Origin: Myxococcus fulvus | GTDB taxonomy: Bacteria > Myxococcota > Myxococcia > Myxococcales > Myxococcaceae | Assembly: GCF_900111765.1 (NCBI RefSeq) | Contig: NZ_FOIB01000006.1 | Coordinates: forward strand, 1-64,000 | Length of the DNA: 64,000 nucleotides | Direction: 5' to 3' | In this document: in pieces, positions 45,059 through 55,523 of the stretch | Layout of the letters: the number at the start of each line of letters is the position of its first letter | Numbering within the stretch: the stretch's first letter is position 1 | Made by a program: the position numbers and the translations under genes | The notes under the pieces: generated by a model | What the model saw: the letters and a program-made list of their open reading frames with translations, nothing else | What the model was told of the DNA's origin: nothing | Database searches by the model: none

Positions 45059-45309
45059 ATGACCCCATCCATGACAACGTGCGCAGGCCTCTTGGGTCTC
45101 ATGGCCTTGATGCTGTTGTTCGCGTGTGGGGGCGGCTTTGTGACACCTGGCGGTGGCGATGCCAGCGGCCATCGCCTTGCGCCCGGGGCCCCGGCCTGCT
45201 GCGGGAATGGCGTTTGCGCCCCTACGGGCTGCCGGGGCGCTACACGGTGACCCTCTCCCCGGGCTCCAGCGCCGGTCGCTCCAGCACGACGGTCGACGTG
45301 GTGCCCTGA
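45059..45309 (+). pseudogene. Frameshifted remnant of a small lipoprotein
   Basis: From ATG 45059, MALMLLFACGGG forms a signal with lipobox, but the frame stops at 45250 after 63 residues. Another frame continues over the same region to 45309 and ends GLPGRYTVTLSPGSSAGRSS, a typical C-terminal strand pair of a surface beta-sandwich. The two parts look like one short gene broken by a frameshift near 45200-45230 and perhaps an internal deletion. Confidence 0.5.
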
Positions 45310-45510
45310 GCGGGAGGGCGTCGAAGGCGCCCATCCCGATTCCAGATGGGCCTCCGCGGAGTGCACGCGCGCGACATTTCCCGCGGCCTGCGTTCTCCAG
45401 TGGTGACAGGGCCCACGAGGCTCCGCTCGGGCTGCATCCATTTCCAAGAATCCGTGGGTGCCCTGGGTGATTCAGTTCAACGTGTCGTGAAACAAAGACA
45501 GGGTTGGCGG

Positions 45511-47757
45511 ATGCGAGACGGTGCGAACAGGTGGGCCGGCCGGCTGTCGGTGGCCTGGCTTGGATTGATTCTGGCGATGGGGTGCGGGCAGGCCCCTGTC
45601 GAGGCAGGAGCGCAGGAGTCCCCGGACGTCGTGCGGCAGGGCTTGCAGGTCCACGCCCGTCTCTCGGCTGGGGACAACCATACCTTGGCGGTGCATGCGA
45701 GCGGCGGCGTCTGGGCCTGGGGTGACAACTACAACGGCCAGCTGGGAGACGGCACCACGGTGGACCGTCACACGCCGGTGCGTGTGCCGGGGCTGAGTGG
45801 CGTGGTGTCGGTGTCGGCGGGGCGGCTGCACTCGCTGGCGTTGAAGTCAGACGGGACGGTCTGGTCGTGGGGCCTCAACGGGAGCGGCCAGCTGGGCGAC
45901 GGGACGACGGTGCAGCGCAACACGCCGGTGCAGGTGACGTCGCTGAGCGGCGTGGTGTCGGTGTCGGCGGGTTACGCGCACTCGTTGGCGGTGCTCTCGG
46001 ATGGCACCGTCTGGGCGTGGGGCAGCGGCTACGACGGCCAGCTGGGGAACGGGTCCATGAACGACAGCCGCAACCCCGTGAAGGTGTCGGGGTTGACGGG
46101 CGTGGTGTCGGTGTCGGCGAGCCGCCTGCATTCGCTGGCGCTGCGCTCCGACGGCACCGTGTGGGCCTGGGGGAGTGGTGACAGCGGTCGGCTGGGAGAC
46201 GGTTTCACGGTTCGGCGCGTCACGCCGGTGCAGGTGGTGGGGCTGAGCGGCGCGGTGTCGGTGGCGGCGGGCGGGCTGTACTCGATGGCGGTGCGCTCGG
46301 ACGGCACCGTGTGGGGTTGGGGGCGCAACAACAACGGCCAGCTGGGAGACGGCACGACGACGGACCGCCTCACGCCGGTGCGGACGGTGGGGATGAGCAA
46401 CGCGGTGTCCGTGTCCACGGGCATGTGGCACACGCTGGCGCTGCGCTCGGATGGCACCGTGTGGGGCTGGGGAATGAACGTCAGTGGCCAATTGGGCGAT
46501 GGCACCATGACTGACCGCACCACGCCCGTGCAGGCGGTGGGGCTGAGTGGCGTCACGTCCTTGGTGGCGGGCGACATCCACTCGGCGGCGCTGCGCTCGG
46601 ATGGCACGGTATGGACCTGGGGCTACAACTACAACGGCCAGCTGGGCGATGGCACCACCGTCAAGCGCGCCGTCCCGGGACAGGTGGTGGGGCTGAGCGG
46701 CGCGGTGTCGGTGGCGGCAGGAGGGCTGTACTCGATGGCGGTGCGCTCCGACGGCACCGTGTGGGGTTGGGGGCGCAACAACAACGGCCAGCTGGGAGAC
46801 GGCACGACGACGGACCGCCTCACGCCGGTGCGGACGGTGGGGATGAGCAACGCGGTGTCCGTGTCCACGGGCATGTGGCACACGCTGGCGCTGCGCTCGG
46901 ACGGCACCGTGTGGGGCTGGGGAATGAACGTCAGTGGTCAATTGGGCGATGGCACCATGATTGACCGCACCACGCCCGTGCAGGCGGTGGGGCTGAGTGG
47001 CGTCACGTCCTTGGTGGCGGGCGACATCCACTCGGCGGCGCTGCGCTCGGATGGCACGGTGTGGACCTGGGGCTACAACTACAACGGGCAGCTGGGCGAT
47101 GGCACCACCGTCAAGCGCGCCGTCCCCGGACAGGTGGCGGGGCTGAGTGGAATCGTGGCTGTGTCCGCTGGGGACAACCACACGTTGGCCGTGCAGATGG
47201 ACGGGACGGTGTGGGCCTGGGGTGACAACTACAACGGCCAGTTGGGAGATGGCACCACGGTGGACCGTCACACGCCGGTGCGTGTGCCGGGGCTGAGTGG
47301 CGTGGTGTCGGTGTCGGCGGGGCGGCTGCACTCGCTGGCGTTGAAGTCAGACGGGACGGTCTGGTCGTGGGGCCTCAACGGGAGCGGCCAGCTGGGCGAC
47401 GGGACGACGGTGCAGCGCAACACGCCGGTGCAGGTGACGTCGTTGAGCGGCATGGTGTCGGTGTCGGCGGGCTACGCGCACTCGCTGGCGTTGAAGTCGG
47501 ACGGGACGTTGTGGGCGTGGGGCAGCGGCTACGACGGCCAGTTGGGGAATGGCGGCATGAACGACAGCCGCAACCCCGTGAAGGTGTCGGGGTTGACCGG
47601 CGTGGTGGCGATGTCGGCGAGCCGCCTGCATTCGCTGGCGCTGCGCTCCGATGAGACGGTGTGGGCCTGGGGCAGTGGTGATAGCGGCCGCCTGGGAGAC
47701 GGTTTCACGGTTCGGCGCGTCACACCGGTGCAGGTGGTGGGGCTGAACGGCGGGTAG
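45511..47757 (+). CDS. RCC1-repeat lipoprotein with 14 repeats (two seven-bladed propellers)
   Basis: 748 residues from ATG 45511 (a GTG at 45484 is possible). Lipobox LILAMGC, then fourteen repeats of exactly 50 residues, each with the pattern HSLALRSDGTVWxWGxNxxG, QLGDGTTxxRxTPV and GLSGVVSVSAG. Fourteen repeats make two complete RCC1-type seven-bladed propellers. At DNA level units 1-4 match units 11-14 (offset 1500 bp) and units 5-7 match 8-10 (offset 450 bp) almost exactly. Presumably a surface-exposed binding protein. The nearly identical repeats make recombination likely. Confidence 0.92.
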   Translation: MRDGANRWAGRLSVAWLGLILAMGCGQAPVEAGAQESPDVVRQGLQVHARLSAGDNHTLAVHASGGVWAWGDNYNGQLGDGTTVDRHTPVRVPGLSGVVSVSAGRLHSLALKSDGTVWSWGLNGSGQLGDGTTVQRNTPVQVTSLSGVVSVSAGYAHSLAVLSDGTVWAWGSGYDGQLGNGSMNDSRNPVKVSGLTGVVSVSASRLHSLALRSDGTVWAWGSGDSGRLGDGFTVRRVTPVQVVGLSGAVSVAAGGLYSMAVRSDGTVWGWGRNNNGQLGDGTTTDRLTPVRTVGMSNAVSVSTGMWHTLALRSDGTVWGWGMNVSGQLGDGTMTDRTTPVQAVGLSGVTSLVAGDIHSAALRSDGTVWTWGYNYNGQLGDGTTVKRAVPGQVVGLSGAVSVAAGGLYSMAVRSDGTVWGWGRNNNGQLGDGTTTDRLTPVRTVGMSNAVSVSTGMWHTLALRSDGTVWGWGMNVSGQLGDGTMIDRTTPVQAVGLSGVTSLVAGDIHSAALRSDGTVWTWGYNYNGQLGDGTTVKRAVPGQVAGLSGIVAVSAGDNHTLAVQMDGTVWAWGDNYNGQLGDGTTVDRHTPVRVPGLSGVVSVSAGRLHSLALKSDGTVWSWGLNGSGQLGDGTTVQRNTPVQVTSLSGMVSVSAGYAHSLALKSDGTLWAWGSGYDGQLGNGGMNDSRNPVKVSGLTGVVAMSASRLHSLALRSDETVWAWGSGDSGRLGDGFTVRRVTPVQVVGLNGG
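45661..47757 (+). repeat. Fourteen 150-bp coding repeats in order A-B-B'-A'
   Basis: Block A (four units, about 45.66-46.25 kb) recurs at about 47.16-47.75 kb; block B (three units, about 46.25-46.70 kb) recurs immediately after itself. Copies differ by only a few bases over hundreds, pointing to recent duplication or gene conversion. Confidence 0.9.
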
Positions 47758-47783
47758 TCCGGCCCCAGCGTTTCAGGTGGATG

Positions 47784-47815
47784 GCGGCGGGCCCTTCCGG
47801 AAGCGGGCCCGCCGC
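47784..47815. terminator. Strong hairpin between convergent genes
   Basis: Perfect 11-bp arms GCGGCGGGCCC/GGGCCCGCCGC with a 10-base loop, between the stop of the RCC1 gene (47757) and that of the M3 peptidase (47852). No long T run, but its place suggests a bidirectional terminator. Confidence 0.65.
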
Positions 47816-47851
47816 GATGGTTTCCGGCACGTGGGAGCGCGGCGCCGGAGG

Positions 47852-49957
47852 TCAGCGGATGCCGCGCTCGCGCAGCAGGGCCTCGCTGGTGGCATCCCGG
47901 CCGCGGAACGCGCGGTAGCCTTCGAACGGGTCCACGGTGTTGCCCACGGAGAACACGTGCTGCCGCAGTCGCGCCGCCACCTTGGGGTCGTGCAGCCGCC
48001 GCGCCTGTCTGAAGGCCGCGAACGCGTCGGCGGCCAGCACGTCCGCCCAGAGGTACATGTAGTAGCCGGCGGCGTACGAGTCGCCCTCGAAGACATGGGT
48101 GAAGTGCGGCATCCGGAAGCGCATGCCGACCTCTGCTGGGGCCCCGAGCTGCTGGAGCGTGTCGCGCTCGAACGCGTCCGGGTCCAGGGGCTGTTCCTTC
48201 GCCAGGTGCAACTTCATCTCGACCAGCGCGGAGGTGAGGTAGTCCACCAGGTAGAAGCCCTGATTGAACGTCGCGGCCTTCTGGATTTTCGCCAGCAGGG
48301 CCGGCGGCATCGGCTTGCCCGTCTTGTGGTGCACGGCGAAGCGTCCCAGCACCTCGGGCGTCGCCACCCAGCGCTCCAGCAGCTTGCCCGAAAACTCCCC
48401 GTAGTCGCGCACCACGCGGCCGCCGCTCAACGAGGGAAGGGACACGTTGGAGTTCAGCACGTGCAACGCGTGGCCGAACTCGTGGAAGAGCGTCTGCGCG
48501 TCGCGCCAGCCGACCAGCGCAGCCTCGCCGGGCCCTGGCTTCACGAAGGGCAGGTTGTTCGTCACGATGGGGGTGACTTCTCCCCGGAACCGCTCCTGGA
48601 CACGGTACGGGTCTGTCTGGCCGCCGTTGTACTTGCCCTGGCGCGCATAGGGGTCGAAGTACAGGAGCCCCACGTGACGCCCGCTGGTGCGCTCCTTCAC
48701 CTCGAAGACGCGCACGTCGGGGTGGTAGACGGGCACGCTGGCCGCGGGAGCGAAGGTGTAGCCGAACAGCTCGCCGGCCACCCAGAACATGCCCTCCCTC
48801 AACTTCTCCAACTGGAGGTAGGGCTTCACCTCGGTGTCATCGAAGTCGTACTTCGCCTTGCGCACCTTCTCCGCGAAGTAGCGGTAGTCCCACGGAGCGA
48901 GGTCCCCCGTCAGTCCGGAGCGCCGCGCCAGCGCTTGCATCGCGGTGACGTCCGCGCGCACCTGGGCGACGGACGGAGCCCAGGTGTCCATCAGCAGCTT
49001 CATGGCTCGCTCGGGGGTGGCCACCATGGTCCCCTCGAGCTGCCGGTGCGCGTACGTCGGGAATCCCAGCAGCCGGGCCTGCTCGGCGCGCAGGGTGAGG
49101 ATTTCGCTGACGATGGCGTTGTTGTCGTGCGCGTCGCCGTGGTCACCCCGGCTGTCGTAGTTGCGCCACACCTTCTCCCGCAGCGCCCTGTCGTCCAGGT
49201 ACGTGAGGAAGTCCGCCACGGCCGAGCGGGTATTGGACACCACCCACCGGCCCTTCAGGCCGCGTGCCTCGGCTTCGGTCGCCCCGGCCTTGCGCAGGGC
49301 CTCCGGCAGTCCCGCGAGGTCGGCCTCGTCGCCGATGACCACCGGGTTCGCCTCGTCGGCGAGCACGTTCTGCCGGAAGGAGGTGTAGAGGGCGGCGAAG
49401 CGCTGGTTGAGCTCGGCGATGCGCTTGCGGCCCGGGGCGTCGAGCTTCGCGCCGGAGCGGGCGAAGTCCCGGTAGTAGTATTGGACGAGGCGCCGCTGCT
49501 CGGGCGTCAGCCGCGCCATCTCGGGCGAGTCATGGACGGCCTGGACGCGCTGGAAGAGGGCGAGGTCCTGGGACTGCTCATCCCAGAAGGCCGCCAGCCT
49601 GGGCGCCAGGGTGCGCTCGACCTGCTGGAAGTCGGGCGTGTTCATCACCTTGGACCAGGCGCTGTAGACCTCGTAGACGCGGGTGAACGTCCGCCCCGCG
49701 TCCTCCAGCGCGGCGATGGTGTTCTCGAACGTCGGGGCCTCGTTCGTGTGGAGGATGGCGGCGAGCTCGCGCCGGTTCTCCTCCATCGCGACCTCGAACG
49801 CCGGCTCGAACTGCTCGACCTTCACCCGGTCGAAGGGCGGCACCCCGCCATGGGGGCCCGTCCATGGCTCCAGCAATGGGTTGGCGGGAGTGGCCGGGGC
49901 GGCGGCGGCCAGGCCCGCCACGAGGAAGACGAGCACACCGATTCTGTTCTTGGGCAT
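47852..49957 (-). CDS. dcp: Peptidyl-dipeptidase Dcp-like M3 family metallopeptidase, exported
   Basis: 701 residues, near the usual size. A signal segment (GVLVFLVAGLAAAA) is followed by the all-helical M3 fold; HEFGH at residues 492-496 in LFHEFGHALHVL is the zinc site, with the third ligand Glu expected in DYGEFSGKLLERW. YFDPYARQGKYNGG and EGDSYAAGYYMYLWAD are characteristic Dcp segments. It cleaves dipeptides from C-termini of peptides in the periplasm. Divergent from an Lrp/AsnC regulator that may control it. ATG 49957 is chosen; upstream frame overlaps the regulator. Confidence 0.93.
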   Translation of the reverse strand: MPKNRIGVLVFLVAGLAAAAPATPANPLLEPWTGPHGGVPPFDRVKVEQFEPAFEVAMEENRRELAAILHTNEAPTFENTIAALEDAGRTFTRVYEVYSAWSKVMNTPDFQQVERTLAPRLAAFWDEQSQDLALFQRVQAVHDSPEMARLTPEQRRLVQYYYRDFARSGAKLDAPGRKRIAELNQRFAALYTSFRQNVLADEANPVVIGDEADLAGLPEALRKAGATEAEARGLKGRWVVSNTRSAVADFLTYLDDRALREKVWRNYDSRGDHGDAHDNNAIVSEILTLRAEQARLLGFPTYAHRQLEGTMVATPERAMKLLMDTWAPSVAQVRADVTAMQALARRSGLTGDLAPWDYRYFAEKVRKAKYDFDDTEVKPYLQLEKLREGMFWVAGELFGYTFAPAASVPVYHPDVRVFEVKERTSGRHVGLLYFDPYARQGKYNGGQTDPYRVQERFRGEVTPIVTNNLPFVKPGPGEAALVGWRDAQTLFHEFGHALHVLNSNVSLPSLSGGRVVRDYGEFSGKLLERWVATPEVLGRFAVHHKTGKPMPPALLAKIQKAATFNQGFYLVDYLTSALVEMKLHLAKEQPLDPDAFERDTLQQLGAPAEVGMRFRMPHFTHVFEGDSYAAGYYMYLWADVLAADAFAAFRQARRLHDPKVAARLRQHVFSVGNTVDPFEGYRAFRGRDATSEALLRERGIR

Positions 49958-49993
49958 GAAGACAGAATATGAGTGTGGATTGTCGTCCATCCA

Positions 49994-50008
49994 TCGAATG
50001 GAATTCGA
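49994..50008. promoter_or_regulatory. 15-bp dyad between dcp and the Lrp/AsnC gene
   Basis: TCGAA-TGGAA-TTCGA, a perfect inverted repeat in the 64-bp divergent region. Lrp/AsnC proteins bind 15-bp dyads of this size, so this is a candidate site for the adjacent regulator acting on itself and dcp. Confidence 0.5.
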
Positions 50009-50021
50009 CCAGGAGACCTCG

Positions 50022-50510
50022 ATGCCCCAGCTCGACCGAATCGATCGCGCGATTCTGACCGCCCTCCAGAACAATGCGCGGCTGTCCAACAAGGAGCTGG
50101 CCGCGCAGGTGGGGCTCGCGCCCTCGTCGTGCCTCACGCGGGTGCGGAAGCTGGAGGAGGAAGGCGTCATCAAGTCGTATCAGGCGGACCTGGACGCGAA
50201 CTCACTGGGGCTCGGCCTGCAGGCGCTCATCGCCGTCCAGCTCCGCCTCCATGTCGGCGAGGCCTTCGGCAACATCGGAGACCACCTGCGCTCGCTGCCG
50301 GAGACGGTGGCCGTCTACTGCCTCGGCGGCACGACGGACTTCCTCGTCCACGTGGTGTGCCGGGACACCGACCACCTGCGGCGGCTGACCATCCTGTCCT
50401 TCACGAGCCGGCCGGAGGTGAGCCGCATCGAGACGTCGCTGGTGTTCTCATACACGCGCCTGGGATTGCCGGTGGACCACGCGCATGGCGACGGCATTCC
50501 ACCGCGTTGA
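50022..50510 (+). CDS. Lrp/AsnC-family transcriptional regulator
   Basis: 162 residues from ATG 50022, with AGGAGA just before. Winged helix-turn-helix (LDRIDRAILTALQNNARLSN, ELAAQVGLAPSSCLTRVRKL) and the RAM/AsnC ligand domain (LGLGLQALIAVQLRLH, VAVYCLGGTTDFLVHVVCRD) are complete. It probably senses an amino acid or small peptide product and controls the divergent dcp gene. Forms octamers in the family. Confidence 0.95.
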   Translation: MPQLDRIDRAILTALQNNARLSNKELAAQVGLAPSSCLTRVRKLEEEGVIKSYQADLDANSLGLGLQALIAVQLRLHVGEAFGNIGDHLRSLPETVAVYCLGGTTDFLVHVVCRDTDHLRRLTILSFTSRPEVSRIETSLVFSYTRLGLPVDHAHGDGIPPR

Positions 50511-50540
50511 CGTCTTTCGCCGCGCGGAAGGTGAGGGGAG

Positions 50541-50613
50541 TGGGCCCTCCTGGATTCGAACCAGGGACCAATCGGTTATGAGCCGACAGCTCTAACCGCT
50601 GAGCTAAGGGCCC
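50541..50613 (-). tRNA. tRNA-Ile2 with CAU anticodon
   Basis: 73 nt folding into a full cloverleaf: acceptor GGGCCCT/AGGGCCC with A73, D arm GCTC...GAGC, anticodon stem GTCGG/CCGAT with loop CTCATAA, T arm CCTGG-TTCGAAT-CCAGG. CAU with this body (GGGCCCTTAGCTCAG) fits the lysidine-modified tRNA that reads AUA rather than tRNA-Met. CCA is not encoded. It lies just downstream of the Lrp/AsnC gene on the other strand. Confidence 0.95.
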
Positions 50614-50690
50614 TCAGGCGTGTGCAACCCGCGTGGGCCTGGGCATAACTCCGCGCACGCGGGTCTGGCAAGCGCCACACAGGCCCCGTG

Positions 50691-51065
50691 TCAGCGTCTG
50701 GCCTTGGGCGCCGCGTCCTCGTCCCGTTTGACGCGGAACGTCTGCCCTCGCTGCTCCACCACGACGCCCTCGGCGCGCAGCCGCTTCGCCTGCTCCTGGG
50801 CCACCATGGGCGCGAGCACCCCTCCCGCGCGCGTCACCCGCCACCAGGGCACTTCCTTCCCCGTGGGCAGCATCGCCATCTGCTGCCCCACGCCGCGCGC
50901 CGCGCCGGGCCGCCCCGCATAGAGCGCCACCTGTGAGTAGGTGCGGACCTCTCCCCGCGGAATCGAGCGCACCGTGCGCCACACCGCCTCCGTGAAGGGC
51001 GCGCGCTTCGGCGCCGCCTCGGCCTTCTTCACCCGCGTCTTCGTCCTCGGTCTGGAGAGCGCCAT
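50691..51065 (-). CDS. Alkyltransferase-like (ATL) MGMT-family protein
   Basis: 124 residues from ATG 51065. The fold is that of the DNA-binding domain of O6-alkylguanine-DNA alkyltransferases (FTEAVWRTVRSIPRGEVRTY, AARGVGQQMAMLP). In place of the reactive Cys of the PCHR motif it has VPWWRVTRAGG, so it cannot transfer alkyl groups. ATL proteins bind alkylated bases and hand them to nucleotide excision repair. A basic N-terminus (RPRTKTRVKKAEAAPKRA) may add DNA affinity. Confidence 0.88.
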   Translation of the reverse strand: MALSRPRTKTRVKKAEAAPKRAPFTEAVWRTVRSIPRGEVRTYSQVALYAGRPGAARGVGQQMAMLPTGKEVPWWRVTRAGGVLAPMVAQEQAKRLRAEGVVVEQRGQTFRVKRDEDAAPKARR

Positions 51066-51089
51066 GTGACGCGGGACTCTAGAAACACG

Positions 51090-51124
51090 AAGGCCCCCGG
51101 TCCACGAATGGGAGCGGGGGCCTT
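51090..51124. terminator. Bidirectional terminator after rpoD
   Basis: Perfect 10-bp arms AAGGCCCCCG/CGGGGGCCTT around a 15-base loop. It follows the minus-strand rpoD stop (51157) by about 30 bp, with CGTGTTTC beyond on that strand. It also separates rpoD from the ATL gene, which therefore needs its own promoter. Confidence 0.8.
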
Positions 51125-51156
51125 CTTGCTTCAGGCCCGGGGGCCTGGAGTCCGCG

Positions 51157-53286
<2,130 letters not shown>

Positions 53287-53340
53287 TCGGGTACTTCTCC
53301 TTAAGAAATTCAGGGGCTTGAGGCCTGGGGCGAGCCGGCC

Positions 53341-53370
53341 GATCTACCGCAAAGTCAGGGTTTCTTACAA
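53341..53370 (-). promoter_or_regulatory. Possible internal promoter before rpoD
   Basis: On the minus strand TTGTAA (53370-53365), an 18-bp spacer and TAGATC (53346-53341), 55 bp before the rpoD ATG in the 92-bp gap after dnaG. A/T-rich relative to its surroundings. An internal promoter would let rpoD be expressed independently of dnaG. Confidence 0.45.
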
Positions 53371-53378
53371 ACGCGAAC

Positions 53379-55190
53379 TCAAACCGGTTGCATGGGCGCC
53401 TTTGTTCCCGCGGAGGCCGGCTTGAGCTCCTCCAGGACACGCTTCTTGAGCGCCAGCAGTTCCACCCGCTCCGCCTGGAGCTGGCGCGTCTCCTCCGTGA
53501 GGTCGAACGCGCCCAGCGTCTGCTCCGTCGCACGGGTTATATAAGCAAGACGCTCGTTGATGCGCCGCACCATGATCTCCTGGCAGATGGTGGAGAACGC
53601 CTGTTCGAGCTCCTGTCCTTCCGAGGGGAGCTGGCGCCAGGACGTCTCGATGGCGCGCTTGACGCCCTCGGAGGCTTCATAGAGGGCGTCATTGGTGCCC
53701 CGACCGGAGGTGGCGTGCATGAGCGTCATTCGAAGGCCGGTGTGCGACAGCTCGTCACACACGCGGAAGAGGTCGCGGCCGAGCAGCCGGGGCTCCCTCA
53801 GCACGGCCGCCACGTAGAGGGCCTCCATGGGCGGAGGCGGCTTCTCGGGGGGCGGGCGGGCAGGCGCGGAGTCCTGGGCGCCCGGGTGGGAGGAGGCGGG
53901 CTTGAGCGTGGGGACCTTGCTGCGAAGCGCGGCCTCCACGTCCGGGGCGCGCCAGCCGAAGTGCTCGGCCAGGGCGGCGAAGAGCGAGGAGCGCACCAGC
54001 CCCACCGGCACCTGCGCCGCCACGGGCTTGAGTCGCTCCAGAGCCGCCATCTTCTCCTCGAAGGTCGCCGACTTTCCCTGGGGGAGCAGGGTGGCGAACA
54101 GGTACGTGGTGAGGGATTGCGCCCCGTCGATGAGCGACTCCACACCGTCCTGCCCCACACGACGTGCGAAGGTGTCTGGATCATCCCCTTGCGGAAGCAG
54201 CGCCACACGAGCGGTCGCTCCGGCGGCGAGCAGGGGGCCTGCGAGCCGCTCCACGGCCGCGAGCCCCGCGGAGTCTCCGTCGAGCAGCAGCACCAGCTCC
54301 CGCGCCTCGGCCCGCTTGAGCAGCTGCATGTGGCCGGTGGTGAGGTTGGTGGAGCACAGCGCCACGGCGTGGCGCACGCCCACCTGGTGCAGGCCGATGC
54401 AGTCGAAGTAGCCCTCGACGAGGATGGCGGCCTTGCGCTTGCGCAGCTCGTCGCGCGCCAGGTCCATGCCGAACAGCGTCTCGCTCTTGTTGTAGAGCCG
54501 CGACTCGCGCGAGTTGAGGTACTTGGGGCCCTCGTCGGCGCCCACCAGCCGTCCACCGAAGGCGATGGGCCTGCCCTCCGGCGCGCGGATGGGCACCATC
54601 AGCCGGCTGCGGAAGAAGTCGAAGCAGCCATCCCCCGTGTTGCGCTTGAGCACGAGCCCGGCCTTCATGGCCCAGTCCAGCATGCCCGACTTCTGGCAGC
54701 GCTCCGCGAGCAGGCTCCACGCGTGGGGCGCCCAGCCCAGCCCGAAGGCCTGCGCGGTTTCATCCGACACCCCGCGGCTGGCGATGTAGGCCCGCGCGGC
54801 GCGGCCTTCCTCCTGGTGCCACAAAAGCGAGCGGAAGTGCTCGGCGGCCAGGTCCGTGGCCTCCTTGATCTGCTGCCGCTCCCGCATCCCCGGGTCCTGC
54901 TGCGCCTCCAGGTCGATGCCCAGCTCGCGCGCCAAGTCCCGCACGGCGTCCAGGAACGTCTTGCCCAGGTAGCGCTGGACGAAGGAGACCGCGTCGCCGC
55001 TGGCCCGGCAGCCATGGCAGAAATAGAAGCGCTTCTCCGGCACCACGTAGAACGAAGGCGTCTTCTCCTGGTGGAAGGGACAGCGCCCCTTCCACTCCCG
55101 GCCGGACTTCTTCAGCTCCACGTGCCGGGAGATGAGGCCCACCAGGTCCACCCGCTCGAGGATTTCCTGGATCTTGTGCTCCGGGATCAT
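53379..55190 (-). CDS. dnaG: DNA primase
   Basis: 603 residues from ATG 55190. The CHC2 zinc site is Cys37, His40, Cys58 and Cys61 (GRCPFHQEKTPSF, YFCHGC). The Toprim catalytic part has AILVEGYFDCIGL and LVLLLDGDSAGL, carrying the metal-binding Glu and Asp residues. A Pro-rich linker leads to the C-terminal helicase-binding domain. It makes RNA primers at the replication fork together with DnaB. Placed between yqeY and rpoD in the classical operon order. The GTG at 55199 is an alternative start. Confidence 0.97.
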   Translation of the reverse strand: MIPEHKIQEILERVDLVGLISRHVELKKSGREWKGRCPFHQEKTPSFYVVPEKRFYFCHGCRASGDAVSFVQRYLGKTFLDAVRDLARELGIDLEAQQDPGMRERQQIKEATDLAAEHFRSLLWHQEEGRAARAYIASRGVSDETAQAFGLGWAPHAWSLLAERCQKSGMLDWAMKAGLVLKRNTGDGCFDFFRSRLMVPIRAPEGRPIAFGGRLVGADEGPKYLNSRESRLYNKSETLFGMDLARDELRKRKAAILVEGYFDCIGLHQVGVRHAVALCSTNLTTGHMQLLKRAEARELVLLLDGDSAGLAAVERLAGPLLAAGATARVALLPQGDDPDTFARRVGQDGVESLIDGAQSLTTYLFATLLPQGKSATFEEKMAALERLKPVAAQVPVGLVRSSLFAALAEHFGWRAPDVEAALRSKVPTLKPASSHPGAQDSAPARPPPEKPPPPMEALYVAAVLREPRLLGRDLFRVCDELSHTGLRMTLMHATSGRGTNDALYEASEGVKRAIETSWRQLPSEGQELEQAFSTICQEIMVRRINERLAYITRATEQTLGAFDLTEETRQLQAERVELLALKKRVLEELKPASAGTKAPMQPV

Positions 55191-55199
55191 GTCGCCCAC

Positions 55200-55523
55200 C
55201 CCTGGGCCCGCGTCAGGGCGGGCGCACCGCCGACATCCTGCCAGCCGGGCCTGACGTCGCCCGTCCGGTCGCCAACCCGGTGGATCTCCCCACCCACGAG
55301 GGCGGAGGACCGGAGGCGCGAGGCGTCGTGAGGGTGTGGGGACACGTTGGGGCTCCTACGGCCCGCTGGGTACCTCCCCTGGACAGGGGCGGTACGCCAT
55401 GGGCTGGCCCAGGCACTTAATGACGGGGGGCCGGGGGAGCAAGTTTCCGCTCACCCCAGGCCTTCCACCCCGGGGGGCCACCGGATGCGCCGGGTGGCCT
55501 CCAGGGAGGTGGGACAGGGGACT
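55200..55523. other. Gap between yqeY and dnaG with an RNA hairpin
   Basis: 324 bp with no gene. An inverted repeat at 55370-55395 has 11-base arms (GTACCTCCCCT/AGGGGCGGTAC, one mismatch) around GGAC, about 180 bp before dnaG. The patch TTGCTC ... TTAAGT on the minus strand near 55420-55445 may be a promoter. Such signals within this operon usually set the low level of primase. Confidence 0.5.

Noticed and set aside
45661..47757. Regular 150-bp spaced repeats that might suggest a repeat array such as CRISPR
   Set aside because: The repeats are in frame, encode RCC1 blades, and have no spacer structure.
50541..50613. Reading the CAU tRNA as tRNA-Met
   Set aside because: The body and acceptor (GGGCCCTTAGCTCAG, CTCATAA loop) match tRNA-Ile2 as known from other bacteria rather than initiator or elongator Met tRNA.
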